Origin: Rhizobium etli_C
Lineage (GTDB): Bacteria > Pseudomonadota > Alphaproteobacteria > Rhizobiales > Rhizobiaceae
DNA length: 64,000 bases
Assembly: GCF_014198605.1 (NCBI RefSeq)
Contig: NZ_JACIHU010000009.1
Reading direction: 5' to 3' (one strand)
Shown here in pieces: positions 52,355-64,000 of this stretch; the stretch's first letter is position 1, and each line of letters starts with the position of its first letter. The position numbers were made by a program, and so were the translations under genes. The notes under the pieces were generated by a model. It was not told the DNA's origin and searched no databases. It worked only from the letters and a program-made list of their open reading frames with translations.

Positions 52355-53287
52355 ATGGCGAACTCTTTTCCGCTGAGCAGCCCCATGTCCCTCGACCGCT
52401 TCGCCCCCGCCGTTTTCGTCCTGCTCTGGTCCACGGGCTGGGTGGTGGCTAAATATGCGGCGCTGCATTCCGAGCCTTTTACCTTCCTTTCGATACGTTA
52501 CGCGCTGTCGGCCTTGGCGTTCCTCGCCTTTTGCCTGGCGACCGGGGCGCAATGGCCGAAAAGTCGGGTGACGGCGTTGCGGGCCGTTTATTCCGGTTTC
52601 TTCCTACACGGGTTTTATCTCGCCGGCCTGTGGTGGGCGATTGCCAATGGCGTGCCGGCCGGCATATCGGGCATCATCGCGGCGCTGCAGCCGTTATTAA
52701 CGGCGATGGCGGCTCCGTTTCTCGTCGGCGAGCGGTTGCAGCAGACGCAGAAACTCGGCCTTGTCTTCGGCTTCGTCGGCATTGCCATTGCCATTTCGCC
52801 GAAACTCCTCGATCCGGCGACCGCCGATCTCACGCATGCGGCCCTGCCGCTGGCGATCAACCTTATCGCCATGGGGGCCGTCACCTACGGCACGCTCTAC
52901 CAGAAGAAGCACCTGCAATCCGGCGATCTCAGGTCGATCGCGACGCTGCAATATGTCGGGGCATTGATCCTGACCCTGCCGCTTTCGCTGATCTTCGAGC
53001 ATCAGCAATTCGACGGCACCGCGCAGGCCTTTGCCGCGCTGATCTGGTCGGTCTTCGGATTGTCGATGGGTGGCGTCGGGCTGCTGCTTTATCTGATCCG
53101 CCGGGGGCAGGTATCCCGCGCCGCCTCGCTGATCTATCTGATGCCGCCAGCCGTCGCGTTCGAAGCCTTCATCGCCTTCGGGGAACCGCTGACCGTGCCG
53201 TTGATTCTCGGCACGGTGATCGTGGTCGTCGGCGTCTATCTGACCAACCGCAAGGCGGTCGAACGCCGCAGGCCGGTGGAAGCATAA
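52355..53287 (+). CDS. EamA/DMT-family transporter
   Basis: The 310-aa protein has ten hydrophobic segments in two EamA halves (FVLLWSTGWVVAKYAALHSEP at the start; GISGIIAALQPLLTAMAAPFL in the first half; ASLIYLMPPAVAFEAFIAFGE in the second). ATG 52355 is used; 52385 (MSLDRFAP) is equally likely. It probably exports a metabolite or amino acid; the substrate is unknown. Confidence 0.86.
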   Translation: MANSFPLSSPMSLDRFAPAVFVLLWSTGWVVAKYAALHSEPFTFLSIRYALSALAFLAFCLATGAQWPKSRVTALRAVYSGFFLHGFYLAGLWWAIANGVPAGISGIIAALQPLLTAMAAPFLVGERLQQTQKLGLVFGFVGIAIAISPKLLDPATADLTHAALPLAINLIAMGAVTYGTLYQKKHLQSGDLRSIATLQYVGALILTLPLSLIFEHQQFDGTAQAFAALIWSVFGLSMGGVGLLLYLIRRGQVSRAASLIYLMPPAVAFEAFIAFGEPLTVPLILGTVIVVVGVYLTNRKAVERRRPVEA

Positions 53288-53293
53288 ATAGCA

Positions 53294-53319
53294 AAAGGCC
53301 GGAGAAAACCCCGGCCTTT
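53294..53319. terminator. bidirectional terminator between convergent genes
   Basis: AAAGGCCGG and CCGGCCTTT flank an 8-base loop between the DMT stop and the helicase stop. T-rich sequence follows on the plus side (CCACTTTT) and TTTTGC on the minus side. Confidence 0.85.
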
Positions 53320-53341
53320 CCACTTTTCAATCGATCGATGA

Positions 53342-54979
53342 TCAGGCGCGTTCGCGGCGCTGGCCGCCATTGCGGGAGCCGGAGCCGCCGCGGCGGTTGC
53401 CGCCATTGCCCTCGCGGCGCGGTTCGCCCTGGGCCTGGTGCTGGCCGCGGTCTTCGCCGTGCTTTCGGGCCGGGCGGCCGTGGGCGTGACGGTTATTGCC
53501 GCGGTGATGACCGCTCGGCTCGCCATTGGCATGGGCTCCATGGGCGGGACGCTGCGGCTTTGCCGAGGGGCGGAAGTCGGAGGTCGAGACCAGATCATTG
53601 TCGGGGCCTAGGTTCGGGGCCGCTTCGCCGCGGCGCTGGCCGCGGAAATCCTCGTTGCGGCCTGTGCGTTCGGGACGCGGGCGGCGTTCCTGGCGGCTGC
53701 CGCGATGCTCCGAGCGGTTCTGATCGCTACGGCCTTCGCCGCGACCCTGGCCTTCGCGACCTTGACCCTCGCGACCATGGCCGCCACCGCGGTTGCGGTT
53801 GTTGCCATTGCCGTTGCCGCGGCGGGGGCCGCTATTGCCGATATTGGCCGGCGGTTCGCCGCTTGCGACTGCGATGTCGATGCCCATCAGGCGCTCGATA
53901 TCACGCAGCAGCTTGGCTTCGTCGGGAGCACAGAAGGCAATCGCGATGCCGTCGCGGCCGGCGCGCGCCGTGCGGCCGATGCGATGGACATAGGCGTCGG
54001 GCACCTCAGGCAGGTCGTAGTTGTAGACGTGGCTGACGGCAGGAATGTCGATGCCACGGGCGGCAACGTCGGTGGCGATCAGCGTCTTGATGCTGCCGTC
54101 ACGGAAGGCCTTCAGCGCCCGCTCGCGCTGGCCCTGGCTCTTGTTGCCGTGGATCGAGGCGACGGAATAGCCGATATTGTCGAGGTGCTTCATCAGCTTC
54201 TCCGCACCGTGCTTGGTGCGCAGGAAGACGATGGCGCGGCCGTCGGGGTTTTCGGTCAGCGACTTGCGCAGCAGTTCGGTCTTGTCGTTCTTGCCGGCGA
54301 CGAAATGCACATACTGCTCGACCTTGTCGGCAGCCTTGCCCGGAGGTGTGACTTCGACCTTGACGGGATCGACAAGATATTCGCCGGCGAGATCGGCGAT
54401 CGCCTTCGGCATGGTGGCCGAAAACAGCATGGTCTGGCGCTTCTTCGGCACCAGCTTGGCGATCTTGCGCAGATCGTGCACGAAGCCGAGATCGAGCATC
54501 TGGTCGGCTTCATCGAGAACGAGATAGCGCACCGTGGTCAGGGTGATGGCGCGGCGATTGACGAGGTCAAGCAGGCGGCCGGGTGTCGCGACCAGAACAT
54601 CGGTGCCTTTTTCCAGCTGAAGCTGCTGCTTGTTGATGGAGACGCCGCCGACGACGACATTGATGCGCAGCGGCGATTTGCGGATGAATTTCTTCAGATT
54701 GTCGGCGATCTGGTTCACCAGTTCGCGGGTCGGCGCCAGGATCAGCGTCCGCGTCGTGCGGTTGTCGGGTCGACGCTCATCGGCAAGCAGCTTTTCGATA
54801 AGCGGCAGGCCGAAGGCGGCAGTCTTGCCGGTGCCGGTCTGGGCAAGACCAATCAGGTCTCGGCCCTGCAGGAGGAGGGGGATGGCCTGTTCCTGGATCG
54901 GCGTCGGCGTTTCGATGCCGAGCTGAAACAAGGTGGCGACGATCGGCTTGGAGACACCAAGCGATTCAAAATTAGTCAA
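53342..54979 (-). CDS. rhlE: DEAD-box RNA helicase (RhlE-like)
   Basis: The 545-aa helicase has the Q motif (FQLGIETPTPIQEQAI), motif I AQTGTGKT, PTRELV, TPGR, DEAD, SAT, and HRIGRTARAG in the second RecA domain. The C-terminal ~160 residues are Arg/Gly/Asn-rich with RGG-like and GREGQGREGQGR repeats, a disordered RNA-binding tail. The TTG start at 54979 has AAAGG upstream. Such helicases act in ribosome assembly and mRNA decay, often in the cold. Confidence 0.88.
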   Translation of the reverse strand: MTNFESLGVSKPIVATLFQLGIETPTPIQEQAIPLLLQGRDLIGLAQTGTGKTAAFGLPLIEKLLADERRPDNRTTRTLILAPTRELVNQIADNLKKFIRKSPLRINVVVGGVSINKQQLQLEKGTDVLVATPGRLLDLVNRRAITLTTVRYLVLDEADQMLDLGFVHDLRKIAKLVPKKRQTMLFSATMPKAIADLAGEYLVDPVKVEVTPPGKAADKVEQYVHFVAGKNDKTELLRKSLTENPDGRAIVFLRTKHGAEKLMKHLDNIGYSVASIHGNKSQGQRERALKAFRDGSIKTLIATDVAARGIDIPAVSHVYNYDLPEVPDAYVHRIGRTARAGRDGIAIAFCAPDEAKLLRDIERLMGIDIAVASGEPPANIGNSGPRRGNGNGNNRNRGGGHGREGQGREGQGRGEGRSDQNRSEHRGSRQERRPRPERTGRNEDFRGQRRGEAAPNLGPDNDLVSTSDFRPSAKPQRPAHGAHANGEPSGHHRGNNRHAHGRPARKHGEDRGQHQAQGEPRREGNGGNRRGGSGSRNGGQRRERA

Positions 54980-55274
54980 GGCATAACCTTTCGGGGCGCC
55001 ACAATGACTATCGCCGGAACGCACCATGCGATCCGGTTTCATTCTGGCGTCAAGAACCCCGCGTGAAGTGGGAACTTGTGAGTTGGAAAAAGCTTTCCAG
55101 CGCTTCTGGCCGCTAATGGGAGAGTGCGGCCTCTATCGAAATGCGCTTTTGTCCCTTCTTCCTGCGTTTCGTATTTTCTAGCAGGGGCACGCTCACGCGG
55201 CGGCCGGAAGGGTGAAAGCTGAGCCGCATTTGGGCTAATTCGCGTGGAAAGTCAAGTGCGGTGCACAAAAAGCC

Positions 55275-56390
55275 TTAGCTCGGATCGGGCGACGGCATTT
55301 TCAGGATGAAGCTTTCCGACGCGCTTTCCGCGCCATTGACGAGGATGGCGATGCGGTGTTGCCCGGGATAATAGCGTCGCGTGGTGATCGGCCGCATGGC
55401 GTGGCGGCGCTCGATCGCCTGGCTTTGCCCGGGCGCAAGCATGATCGACTTGCACTTGAAGACCTTCGGGGACAGCGAGCCGTCAGCCTTCACATGGTGG
55501 ATGGCGTAGTCGATCATGACCGATTGCGCGGCCTTACTGGCATTGGTCACCCGGATTGCGAAATCCAGCCCTTCACCGAACATTACCTCGCCGTTGACCA
55601 GGCGCAGTTCGCATTCGAGCGACGCGGATGCGCCGAAGCCGAAATTGGCGAGCGCCTGAGCATGGCCCTTCTTCAAGAGCGTGCGCGAGGCATGTTTCAG
55701 CAGCCGGCGGCGTTCGCTGGAGGCGCCCTGGATATGGCCGGCGATGAAGGCGGCGACCATATCCGGATGATCCTTTGCGATATCGTTCAGGCTGTTGGCG
55801 ACGGAGCGGCGGACATAATCTTCCGGATCGTCGATCAGCGCGGTCAGGATCGGCAGGATCGGCGCGGGGTCCTTGACGAGCTGCGGCAGGCGCATGGCCC
55901 AGGGCAGACGCGGCCGTGTTCCCTCGCTCGTCAGCCGGCGCACATGCTGGTCGGGATCATCGACCCAGCCGGAGATGATGGCTAGCGCGCGCTGCTGGTC
56001 GCGATGGATGAAGGGACGGATACCGAATTCGGCGGTGAAATGTGGCGTCAGCGCCTTGAGAAGATCGAGGCCAAGCTCGAAATGATCGGGGCCGCGCGCA
56101 GCGATAAATTGGTTGACCGGCAGCAGCATCCAGCCGGACAGTCCTGACCTGGCTAATGTAGGCAGGCTCGCCTTCAGGATGGCGGCTGCATCAATAAAAT
56201 CGTCGGGAAGGGTGGCGAAAAGTGCGTCGCGGATCAGCGCCGAACGTTCCATCAGTTCCAGCGCATCCAGCCCATCGGTCGCCAACCGCATGAAGCGCTC
56301 CTCGTCGAAGGCCGGCGCATTGGCGGCGATGCGGTCGGCCATATCGCCGACCAGCGCCGCATGCAGCAGGTTCTTAAGTGGTTCCGGCAT
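55275..56390 (-). CDS. AlkC-like DNA alkylation repair protein
   Basis: The 371-aa HEAT-like repeat protein (DPAPILPILTALIDDPEDYVRRSVANSLNDIAKDHPDMV) matches the AlkC/AlkD DNA glycosylase superfamily, which removes 3-methyladenine. The N terminus AAFDEERFMRLATDGLDALELMERSALIRDAL-type region fits AlkC. The last ~100 residues form an Ig-like beta domain seen in a subgroup (VNGEVMFGEGLDFAIRVTNA). It lies 20 bases downstream of the LacI regulator gene, with the same direction. Confidence 0.8.
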   Translation of the reverse strand: MPEPLKNLLHAALVGDMADRIAANAPAFDEERFMRLATDGLDALELMERSALIRDALFATLPDDFIDAAAILKASLPTLARSGLSGWMLLPVNQFIAARGPDHFELGLDLLKALTPHFTAEFGIRPFIHRDQQRALAIISGWVDDPDQHVRRLTSEGTRPRLPWAMRLPQLVKDPAPILPILTALIDDPEDYVRRSVANSLNDIAKDHPDMVAAFIAGHIQGASSERRRLLKHASRTLLKKGHAQALANFGFGASASLECELRLVNGEVMFGEGLDFAIRVTNASKAAQSVMIDYAIHHVKADGSLSPKVFKCKSIMLAPGQSQAIERRHAMRPITTRRYYPGQHRIAILVNGAESASESFILKMPSPDPS

Positions 56391-56410
56391 GCTGATCCTC
56401 TCGCGATCTT

Positions 56411-57439
56411 TCAGCGCAGCGGCGCTGTCGATTTCCTGGGAATGAGTGTCGGAGCCGAGACGCGGATACGGTCGTCGAGGGAGCCGTCATCGCCTGCAAG
56501 AAGCTCAAGGGCGTTCGAAGCAATTTGCTCGAACGGCACACGCAACGTCGTGAGCGGCGTGGGCAGGTGACTGACGATCGGAATGTCGTTGTAGCCGACG
56601 ATCGAGATATCCTGTGGCACGGAAAGACCGAGTTTGGTCAGCCCCGACAAGGCGCCGATGGCGGTATTGTCGTTGACGGCGAAAATAGCGGTGGGGCGTG
56701 GGCTGAGGTTCATCAGCGTCTCGACGGCGACCGCACCGGACTCGATGCCGAATGTCGAGGGGATGATGCAGGAGGGATCCGCGACCAGTCCCGCTTCTTC
56801 CAAAGCTTGCCTGAAACCCTCCACCCGGCCCCGCGAGCTGGAGGCATAGGACGGGCCGGCGATAACGCCGATCCTGCGATGGCCGAGGTCGAGCAGGTGG
56901 CGTGCGGCGAGGTAGCCGCCCAGCCTGTCATCGCCGACTGAAGAGAGGCTGTGGCCGTCGGTCCGCAGCGCCAGCACATAGGGAACGCCGCGTCTCGCCA
57001 GCTCGTCCGGAAAGTCGTCGTCTTCCCGCGCAGTCGAGAGGATCAATCCATCGACGCCGCGTCTCAGCAGGGATTCGGCGGCAAGCCGGTCGGCCTTCGG
57101 CTTGTCGTCGGTCGTGGCGACAATGGCGAAGCGGCCGGTACGGCTGCAGGCTTTCGCCAGCGCTTCGTAAAGCATGGCCATGACCGTATCCGTCAGCCTC
57201 GGCACGATCACGCCGACCGTCATGGTGTTGCCGCGCCTGAGGCTCGCTGCCGAAACGTCCCTGACATAGCCAAGCTCTTCGGCCACCCTGCGGACGCGGC
57301 GCGCGGTCTCGCTGTCGGAACGGGGAAGCCGTTCATCCAGGATGCGGGATACGGTGGATTTGGAAACGCCGGCTGCGGCAGCCACGTCAAGGATTGTGAC
57401 GCGGCTTTGGCCGGGAATTTCATCCGCCTTTGAATTCAT
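56411..57439 (-). CDS. LacI-family transcriptional regulator
   Basis: The 342-aa repressor has the LacI headpiece TILDVAAAAGVSKSTVSRILDERLPRSDSETARRV and the hinge VSAASLRRGNTMTVGVIVP, followed by a PBP1-like effector domain. ATG 57439 with AAAAGG upstream is preferred to an upstream start. It is divergent from the DapA-family gene, and two palindromes lie between. It therefore probably represses both itself and that catabolic unit. Confidence 0.88.
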   Translation of the reverse strand: MNSKADEIPGQSRVTILDVAAAAGVSKSTVSRILDERLPRSDSETARRVRRVAEELGYVRDVSAASLRRGNTMTVGVIVPRLTDTVMAMLYEALAKACSRTGRFAIVATTDDKPKADRLAAESLLRRGVDGLILSTAREDDDFPDELARRGVPYVLALRTDGHSLSSVGDDRLGGYLAARHLLDLGHRRIGVIAGPSYASSSRGRVEGFRQALEEAGLVADPSCIIPSTFGIESGAVAVETLMNLSPRPTAIFAVNDNTAIGALSGLTKLGLSVPQDISIVGYNDIPIVSHLPTPLTTLRVPFEQIASNALELLAGDDGSLDDRIRVSAPTLIPRKSTAPLR

Positions 57440-57505
57440 TGAGCCTTTTCCATTCGAGTCGTGGCAGCCGGGCGTTATCTGCGAACATGCACCAAAAAAG
57501 GAATT

Positions 57506-57545
57506 GACTCCAGAGGAGTCGAGAACGATAGTGGGAACGTTCCCA
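57506..57545. promoter_or_regulatory. two operator palindromes in the LacI-DapA divergent region
   Basis: GACTCC-AGA-GGAGTC lies at 57506-57520 and the perfect TGGGAACGTTCCCA at 57532-57545. The second has the GAACGTTC-centred symmetry expected of a LacI-family operator. Both lie between the divergent starts. Confidence 0.75.
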
Positions 57546-57595
57546 TAAACGATCCCATCGCTGAGTGAGCAGCGATTGCAAAGGAGGAGATCAGG

Positions 57596-58543
57596 ATGCA
57601 ACCGATGGATCTGCGCGGGCTAAGCCCGGCGCCTGTTACCGCCTTCACCCGCGACGGCGAAGTCGATCACAAGGCCAACGCGAAGATCGCCAAATGGCTG
57701 GTTTCGATGGAAGGGGTAAAAAGCCTCGTCATTCTCGGCCATGCCGGCGAGGGCACTTTCCTTACCGAGGAGGAGCGTCTCGCTCTTATCCGCACCTATG
57801 TCGAGGCGGTCGATGGTGCCGTGCCGATCATTGCCGGGATCACGGGCGAAGGCACGAAAGTTGCTGCCGAAGAAGCCAAGAAGTGCAAGGCTGCCGGCGC
57901 CACCGGTGCACTGGTCTATCCGAACCATGGCTGGCTGCGCTTCGGCTTTCAGAAGGGCGCTCCCCAGGATCGCTACAACGCGATCTGGCAGGAATCCGGC
58001 CTCCAGTGCATCCTGTTCCAATATCCTGACGCCACCAAGGCATCCTATGATCTCGACACGCAGTTGGCGATCGCCACGCAGGAAGGTGTCGTCGCCACCA
58101 AGAACGGCGTGCGCAACATGAAGCGCTGGTACGTCGAGATTCCGGAACTGAAGAAGGCCAACCCCAATCTTCAGGTTCTGAGCTGCCACGACGAATGGCT
58201 GCTGCCGACCATGTTCGACGTCGACGGCCTGCTCGTCGGCTATGGCAATATCGCGCCGGAACTGCTGATCGACTTGATCAAGGCAGGCAAGGCGCAGAAC
58301 TATCCAGAAGCCCGGAAGATTTTCGAACGCCTTCTGCCGGTGACTCGGGCCGTCTATCATCGCGGCTCCCATATGGAGGGCACCGTCGCGCTCAAACTCG
58401 GTCTCGTGCATCGCGGCATGCTTGATCATGCGACCATCCGCGAGCCGCTGAAGAACCTTGGCGAAAAGGCCGAGGCGGAAATTTTTGCCGCCTTCGACGC
58501 CGCCGGTATCGGCCGCGTCGACCAGCTTCTGGCTGCCGAGTGA
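57596..58543 (+). CDS. dihydrodipicolinate synthase/N-acetylneuraminate lyase family protein
   Basis: The 315-aa TIM-barrel aldolase has the Schiff-base lysine K169 (VVATKNGVR) and the catalytic Tyr143 (FQYPD). The GHAGEGTFLTEEER loop corresponds to the usual GTTGE-type carboxylate-binding motif but is changed to GHAGE. It is likely a catabolic lyase or dehydratase of a keto acid, not lysine synthesis, because of its LacI regulator and MFS neighbour. AGGAGG precedes the ATG. Confidence 0.85.
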   Translation: MQPMDLRGLSPAPVTAFTRDGEVDHKANAKIAKWLVSMEGVKSLVILGHAGEGTFLTEEERLALIRTYVEAVDGAVPIIAGITGEGTKVAAEEAKKCKAAGATGALVYPNHGWLRFGFQKGAPQDRYNAIWQESGLQCILFQYPDATKASYDLDTQLAIATQEGVVATKNGVRNMKRWYVEIPELKKANPNLQVLSCHDEWLLPTMFDVDGLLVGYGNIAPELLIDLIKAGKAQNYPEARKIFERLLPVTRAVYHRGSHMEGTVALKLGLVHRGMLDHATIREPLKNLGEKAEAEIFAAFDAAGIGRVDQLLAAE

Positions 58544-58745
58544 TGCATTCGACGCTCCTGCGCATGCCGCGGGAGCGTCATTCCGATGGGAGAGAGGAAG
58601 CCGTGGAAAGCAGCCTTTGCCGAAGATGGCATTTCCTTTTGAAGCCCAGCGCACTGACAGGACAAGCTGACACGCAGCAATAAACATCGAACAGGAGCGC
58701 CCCTGGCCGGGAGAGTGGTAGCCGAGGGGCGAGAAGGAGGAACCA

Positions 58746-60131
58746 ATGAATGTCATGCAGCCTATGCCGGCCGAGGCGGCGAATGCCGCTGATCAACAGG
58801 CCGAAATCAGCGCTCGCCTGGAGCGTCTTCCCATTACCCGCGAGGTCTTCTGGGCGCGCAATATCATCGGCGCAGCCACTTTTTTCGACGGCTATACGGT
58901 GATCGCCATCGCTTATGCCATGCCCGTGCTGGTGCGCGAGTGGGGGCTCAGCCCTGCACAGACCGGCATGATCCTGTCGATGGGTTATCTTGGCCAATTG
59001 ATCGGCGCCGTCCTGTTCGGCTGGCTCGCCGAGAAGATCGGTCGGCTGAAAGTTCTTCTGTTCACGATCCTCCTCTTCGTCAGCATGGATGTCGCCTGCC
59101 TGTTTGCCGCCGGCGCCGGCATGATGATGGCCTTCCGTTTTGTCCAAGGAATCGGCACGGGCGGTGAGGTGCCTGTCGCCAGCGCCTATATCAATGAGCT
59201 GATCGGATCGAAGGGGCGCGGCAAATTCTTCCTTCTCTACGAGGTCATGTTCCTGCTCGGCCTGGTCGGCGCCGGGCTGATCGGCTACTTCATGGTGCCC
59301 GTCTACGGCTGGAAGGCGATGTTCGTCGTCGGCCTTGTTCCCGCAATCCTGATGATCCCGTTGCGCTGGTTCCTGAAGGAGTCGCCGCGCTGGCTCGCCG
59401 CAAACGGCCGCTACGAGGAAGCCGACGCGATCGTCACCCGCATGGAAGAGAGTGCTCGCGCAGCCGGCAAGGAGCTGCCTGAGCCCAAGCGCGTCCAGGC
59501 GCCGGTCCGCCGTACATCCGACTGGCGGGAGCTCTTCCAGGGAATTTACCTGAAGCGAACGCTCACCATCTGGGCCATGTGGTTCACCGCCTATACGGTC
59601 GCCAACGGTACGATTACATGGCTGCCGACGCTCTATCGGCAGGTCTTCAACCTTCCGCTGCAAACGAGCATCTTTTATGGGTTCCTGACCTCGCTCGGAG
59701 GCGTGATCGCCGCCGTCATCTGCGCGCTGCTCATCGACAAGGTGGGGCGCAAGCGCTGGTACACCGGCGCGCTGCTTCTCGCTCCCCTGCCGCTTCTGGT
59801 TCTCGCATGGCTCGGCGCAACCTCCGCCATACAGGTTCTGGTCCTTGGCGGGCTTGCCTATGCCATCGTCCAGACCGTCACCTTTTCGCTTTATCTCTAC
59901 TCGGCGGAGATCTATCCGACGCGCCTCAGGGCGCTCGGAACGGGAACCGGCAGCGCCTGGCTTCGCCTGGGTTCGTCGACCGGCCCGATCATCGTCGGCA
60001 CGCTGATGTCTTCCCTGGGCATTCAATATGTGTTCGCGAGTTTCGCAGCCATCCTGATCGTCGGCGCGATCGTGACGATGTTCTTTGCCGTGGAAACCAA
60101 AGGCCGCGTTCTGGAGGAGCTTTCTCCGTAA
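58746..60131 (+). CDS. MFS transporter (sugar/acid:H+ symporter type)
   Basis: The 461-aa carrier has 12 membrane helices. Signatures are GWLAEKIGRLKVL in loop 2-3, ALLIDKVGRKRW in loop 8-9, FRFVQGIGTGGEVPVASAYINE in helix 4 and AEIYPTRLRALGTG. AAGGAGGAACC precedes the ATG. It lies 202 bases after the DapA-family gene in the same direction, so it probably imports that enzyme's substrate or precursor. The substrate is unknown. Confidence 0.87.
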   Translation: MNVMQPMPAEAANAADQQAEISARLERLPITREVFWARNIIGAATFFDGYTVIAIAYAMPVLVREWGLSPAQTGMILSMGYLGQLIGAVLFGWLAEKIGRLKVLLFTILLFVSMDVACLFAAGAGMMMAFRFVQGIGTGGEVPVASAYINELIGSKGRGKFFLLYEVMFLLGLVGAGLIGYFMVPVYGWKAMFVVGLVPAILMIPLRWFLKESPRWLAANGRYEEADAIVTRMEESARAAGKELPEPKRVQAPVRRTSDWRELFQGIYLKRTLTIWAMWFTAYTVANGTITWLPTLYRQVFNLPLQTSIFYGFLTSLGGVIAAVICALLIDKVGRKRWYTGALLLAPLPLLVLAWLGATSAIQVLVLGGLAYAIVQTVTFSLYLYSAEIYPTRLRALGTGTGSAWLRLGSSTGPIIVGTLMSSLGIQYVFASFAAILIVGAIVTMFFAVETKGRVLEELSP

Positions 60132-60159
60132 CGGTTGCAGCTCCGGTGCAAGCAATCGA

Positions 60160-60183
60160 TCTGGCGGGCGAAAGCCCGCCAGA
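60160..60183 (+). terminator. terminator after the MFS gene
   Basis: TCTGGCGGGC-GAAA-GCCCGCCAGA is a perfect 10-bp stem with a stable GAAA tetraloop, 28 bases past the MFS stop. No long T run follows. Confidence 0.8.
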
Positions 60184-60246
60184 TCAGCTCGTTGTAACTG
60201 GCAAACCGTCGCGGGGAAGTCAATCGGCGCCGGAATGCGGTCTTCT

Positions 60247-60555
60247 CTATTCCGGGCAGACCTTGACGCGATAGGGCTCGCCCCAGCGATCATGCCGCCA
60301 TTCAATATGGCAATAGGAAGGCCGGTAATAGCTCCGGTAGACTGGGTAAGGGCGATAGACGGGATAGGCCGGATAAACGGGGTAGGCGGGGCGGGCGGCC
60401 TCGGACAGCAGCGCGCCGCCGACGACGCCGGCGGCGAGGCCGCCCCAGAAGGCATCGCGCGGACGGGCATCGGCGGTGGTGGCGGTGGCGAGCGAGGCGC
60501 CGGCAAGGGTCAGCGCGATCAGGCCCGTCGCCATGGTCTTATGAAGAACGGACAT
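60247..60555 (-). CDS. small secreted Tyr/Pro-rich protein
   Basis: The 102-aa protein has a signal peptide (MATGLIALTLAGASLATATTADA) and a glycine-rich segment (FWGGLAAGVVGGALL). A Tyr/Pro repeat follows (PVYPAYPVYRPYPVYRSYY), then CHIEWRHDRWGEPYRVKVC with two cysteines. ATG 60555 has AAGGAAG upstream. Such proteins are common in rhizobia. The function is unknown; it may be a cell-envelope protein. Confidence 0.75.
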   Translation of the reverse strand: MSVLHKTMATGLIALTLAGASLATATTADARPRDAFWGGLAAGVVGGALLSEAARPAYPVYPAYPVYRPYPVYRSYYRPSYCHIEWRHDRWGEPYRVKVCPE

Positions 60556-60890
60556 GTTAACTTCCTTATCTAGACTGGCTTCTATAAAGCCGTGTTCAGA
60601 CTCCGCCCCGATCGCGGCGGCGCGATGGCTGCGCAAGCGCTTGCCGCATTAAATTTTCGTCATGATTTCAACGGCCCGTGACATGGCAGCTCGTTGTTCA
60701 AGGCGGCAGATTGCCGACTGCGCCCCGGTCCTTTCAGTCTCGTGCCACCCCGGCGTCAATCTGGGGCTCTTCAGCTCGGTGAAGAGGCCCCAAAATCCGC
60801 TGCTGAAATATATGGTTAAAACCTTGTTAAAAGCCTTGGCGTTATAGTCTTTGTCGTTGATATTTGATTTATTGCGGGAGCGACAATTTC

Positions 60891-64000
<3,110 letters not shown>

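Noticed and set aside
53705..55066. 453-codon plus-strand open frame
   Set aside because: It is antisense to the RhlE-like helicase and its RGG tail, which carries all DEAD-box motifs.

Overview
The window looks like chromosomal DNA of a Rhizobium, most probably of the R. leguminosarum / R. etli group. The reasons are the high GC, the gbpR-chvE-gguABC locus, an L-arabinonate dehydratase whose length (579 aa) and cluster cysteines (59, 127, 200) match the enzyme characterised from R. leguminosarum bv. trifolii, and several palindromic intergenic repeats of rhizobial type. I found no phage, transposase or CRISPR array.

Region 1 (1-4.6 kb) is the most unusual part. A BTAD/TPR regulator, cut by the window edge, is followed by a 70-residue peptide ORF, a YcaO enzyme, a TfuA partner, a small helical protein and a broken exported protein. 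YcaO plus TfuA is the core of peptide-backbone-modifying (RiPP, probably thioamide-forming) systems. The peptide ORF and the YcaO share a reading frame separated by one TGA, and the YcaO has no ordinary start codon. Region 2 (4.6-6.65 kb) is gene-poor, with repeats and an AT-rich patch.

Region 3 (6.65-15.8 kb, minus strand) is a tightly overlapping glycan operon: four GT2 glycosyltransferase modules, an ABC exporter, and a 999-aa protein joining a GT2, a NodS-like methyltransferase and a NodB-like deacetylase. A UDP-glucuronate decarboxylase-like epimerase lies upstream. Region 4 (16-18.3 kb) is a divergent ampC/ampR pair. Region 5 (18.4-22.4 kb) is a sugar ABC importer with an SDR dehydrogenase. 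Region 6 (22.6-30.4 kb) is a patchwork of small and accessory genes (GNAT, GYD, DUF2314, DUF882 peptidase, acyltransferase-SGNH, an unknown 271-aa protein) ending at a tRNA-Arg(CCG), with a decayed copy of part of the DUF882 gene inside.

Region 7 (30.8-37 kb) holds a xylose-type importer (xylFHG), a divergent ROK regulator and an inositol 2-dehydrogenase. Region 8 (38-47.8 kb) is gbpR, chvE, gguABC, a semialdehyde dehydrogenase and L-arabinonate dehydratase. Together these give uptake of arabinose/galactose-type sugars and a non-phosphorylating route from L-arabinonate to 2-oxoglutarate. Region 9 (47.8-52 kb) has a Phd/VapC-like toxin-antitoxin pair and the transglutaminase / alpha-E / ATP-grasp triad. 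Region 10 (52-64 kb) has a DMT exporter, an RhlE-type helicase, an AlkC-like repair protein, a LacI-regulated DapA-family/MFS catabolic unit, a small secreted Tyr/Pro-rich protein and the start of a four-PAS hybrid histidine kinase that runs off the window.

Many starts here are TTG, GTG or possibly CTG. Where a start was moved from the longest reading frame, the reason is given. All names rest on reading motifs by eye; no database search was run.
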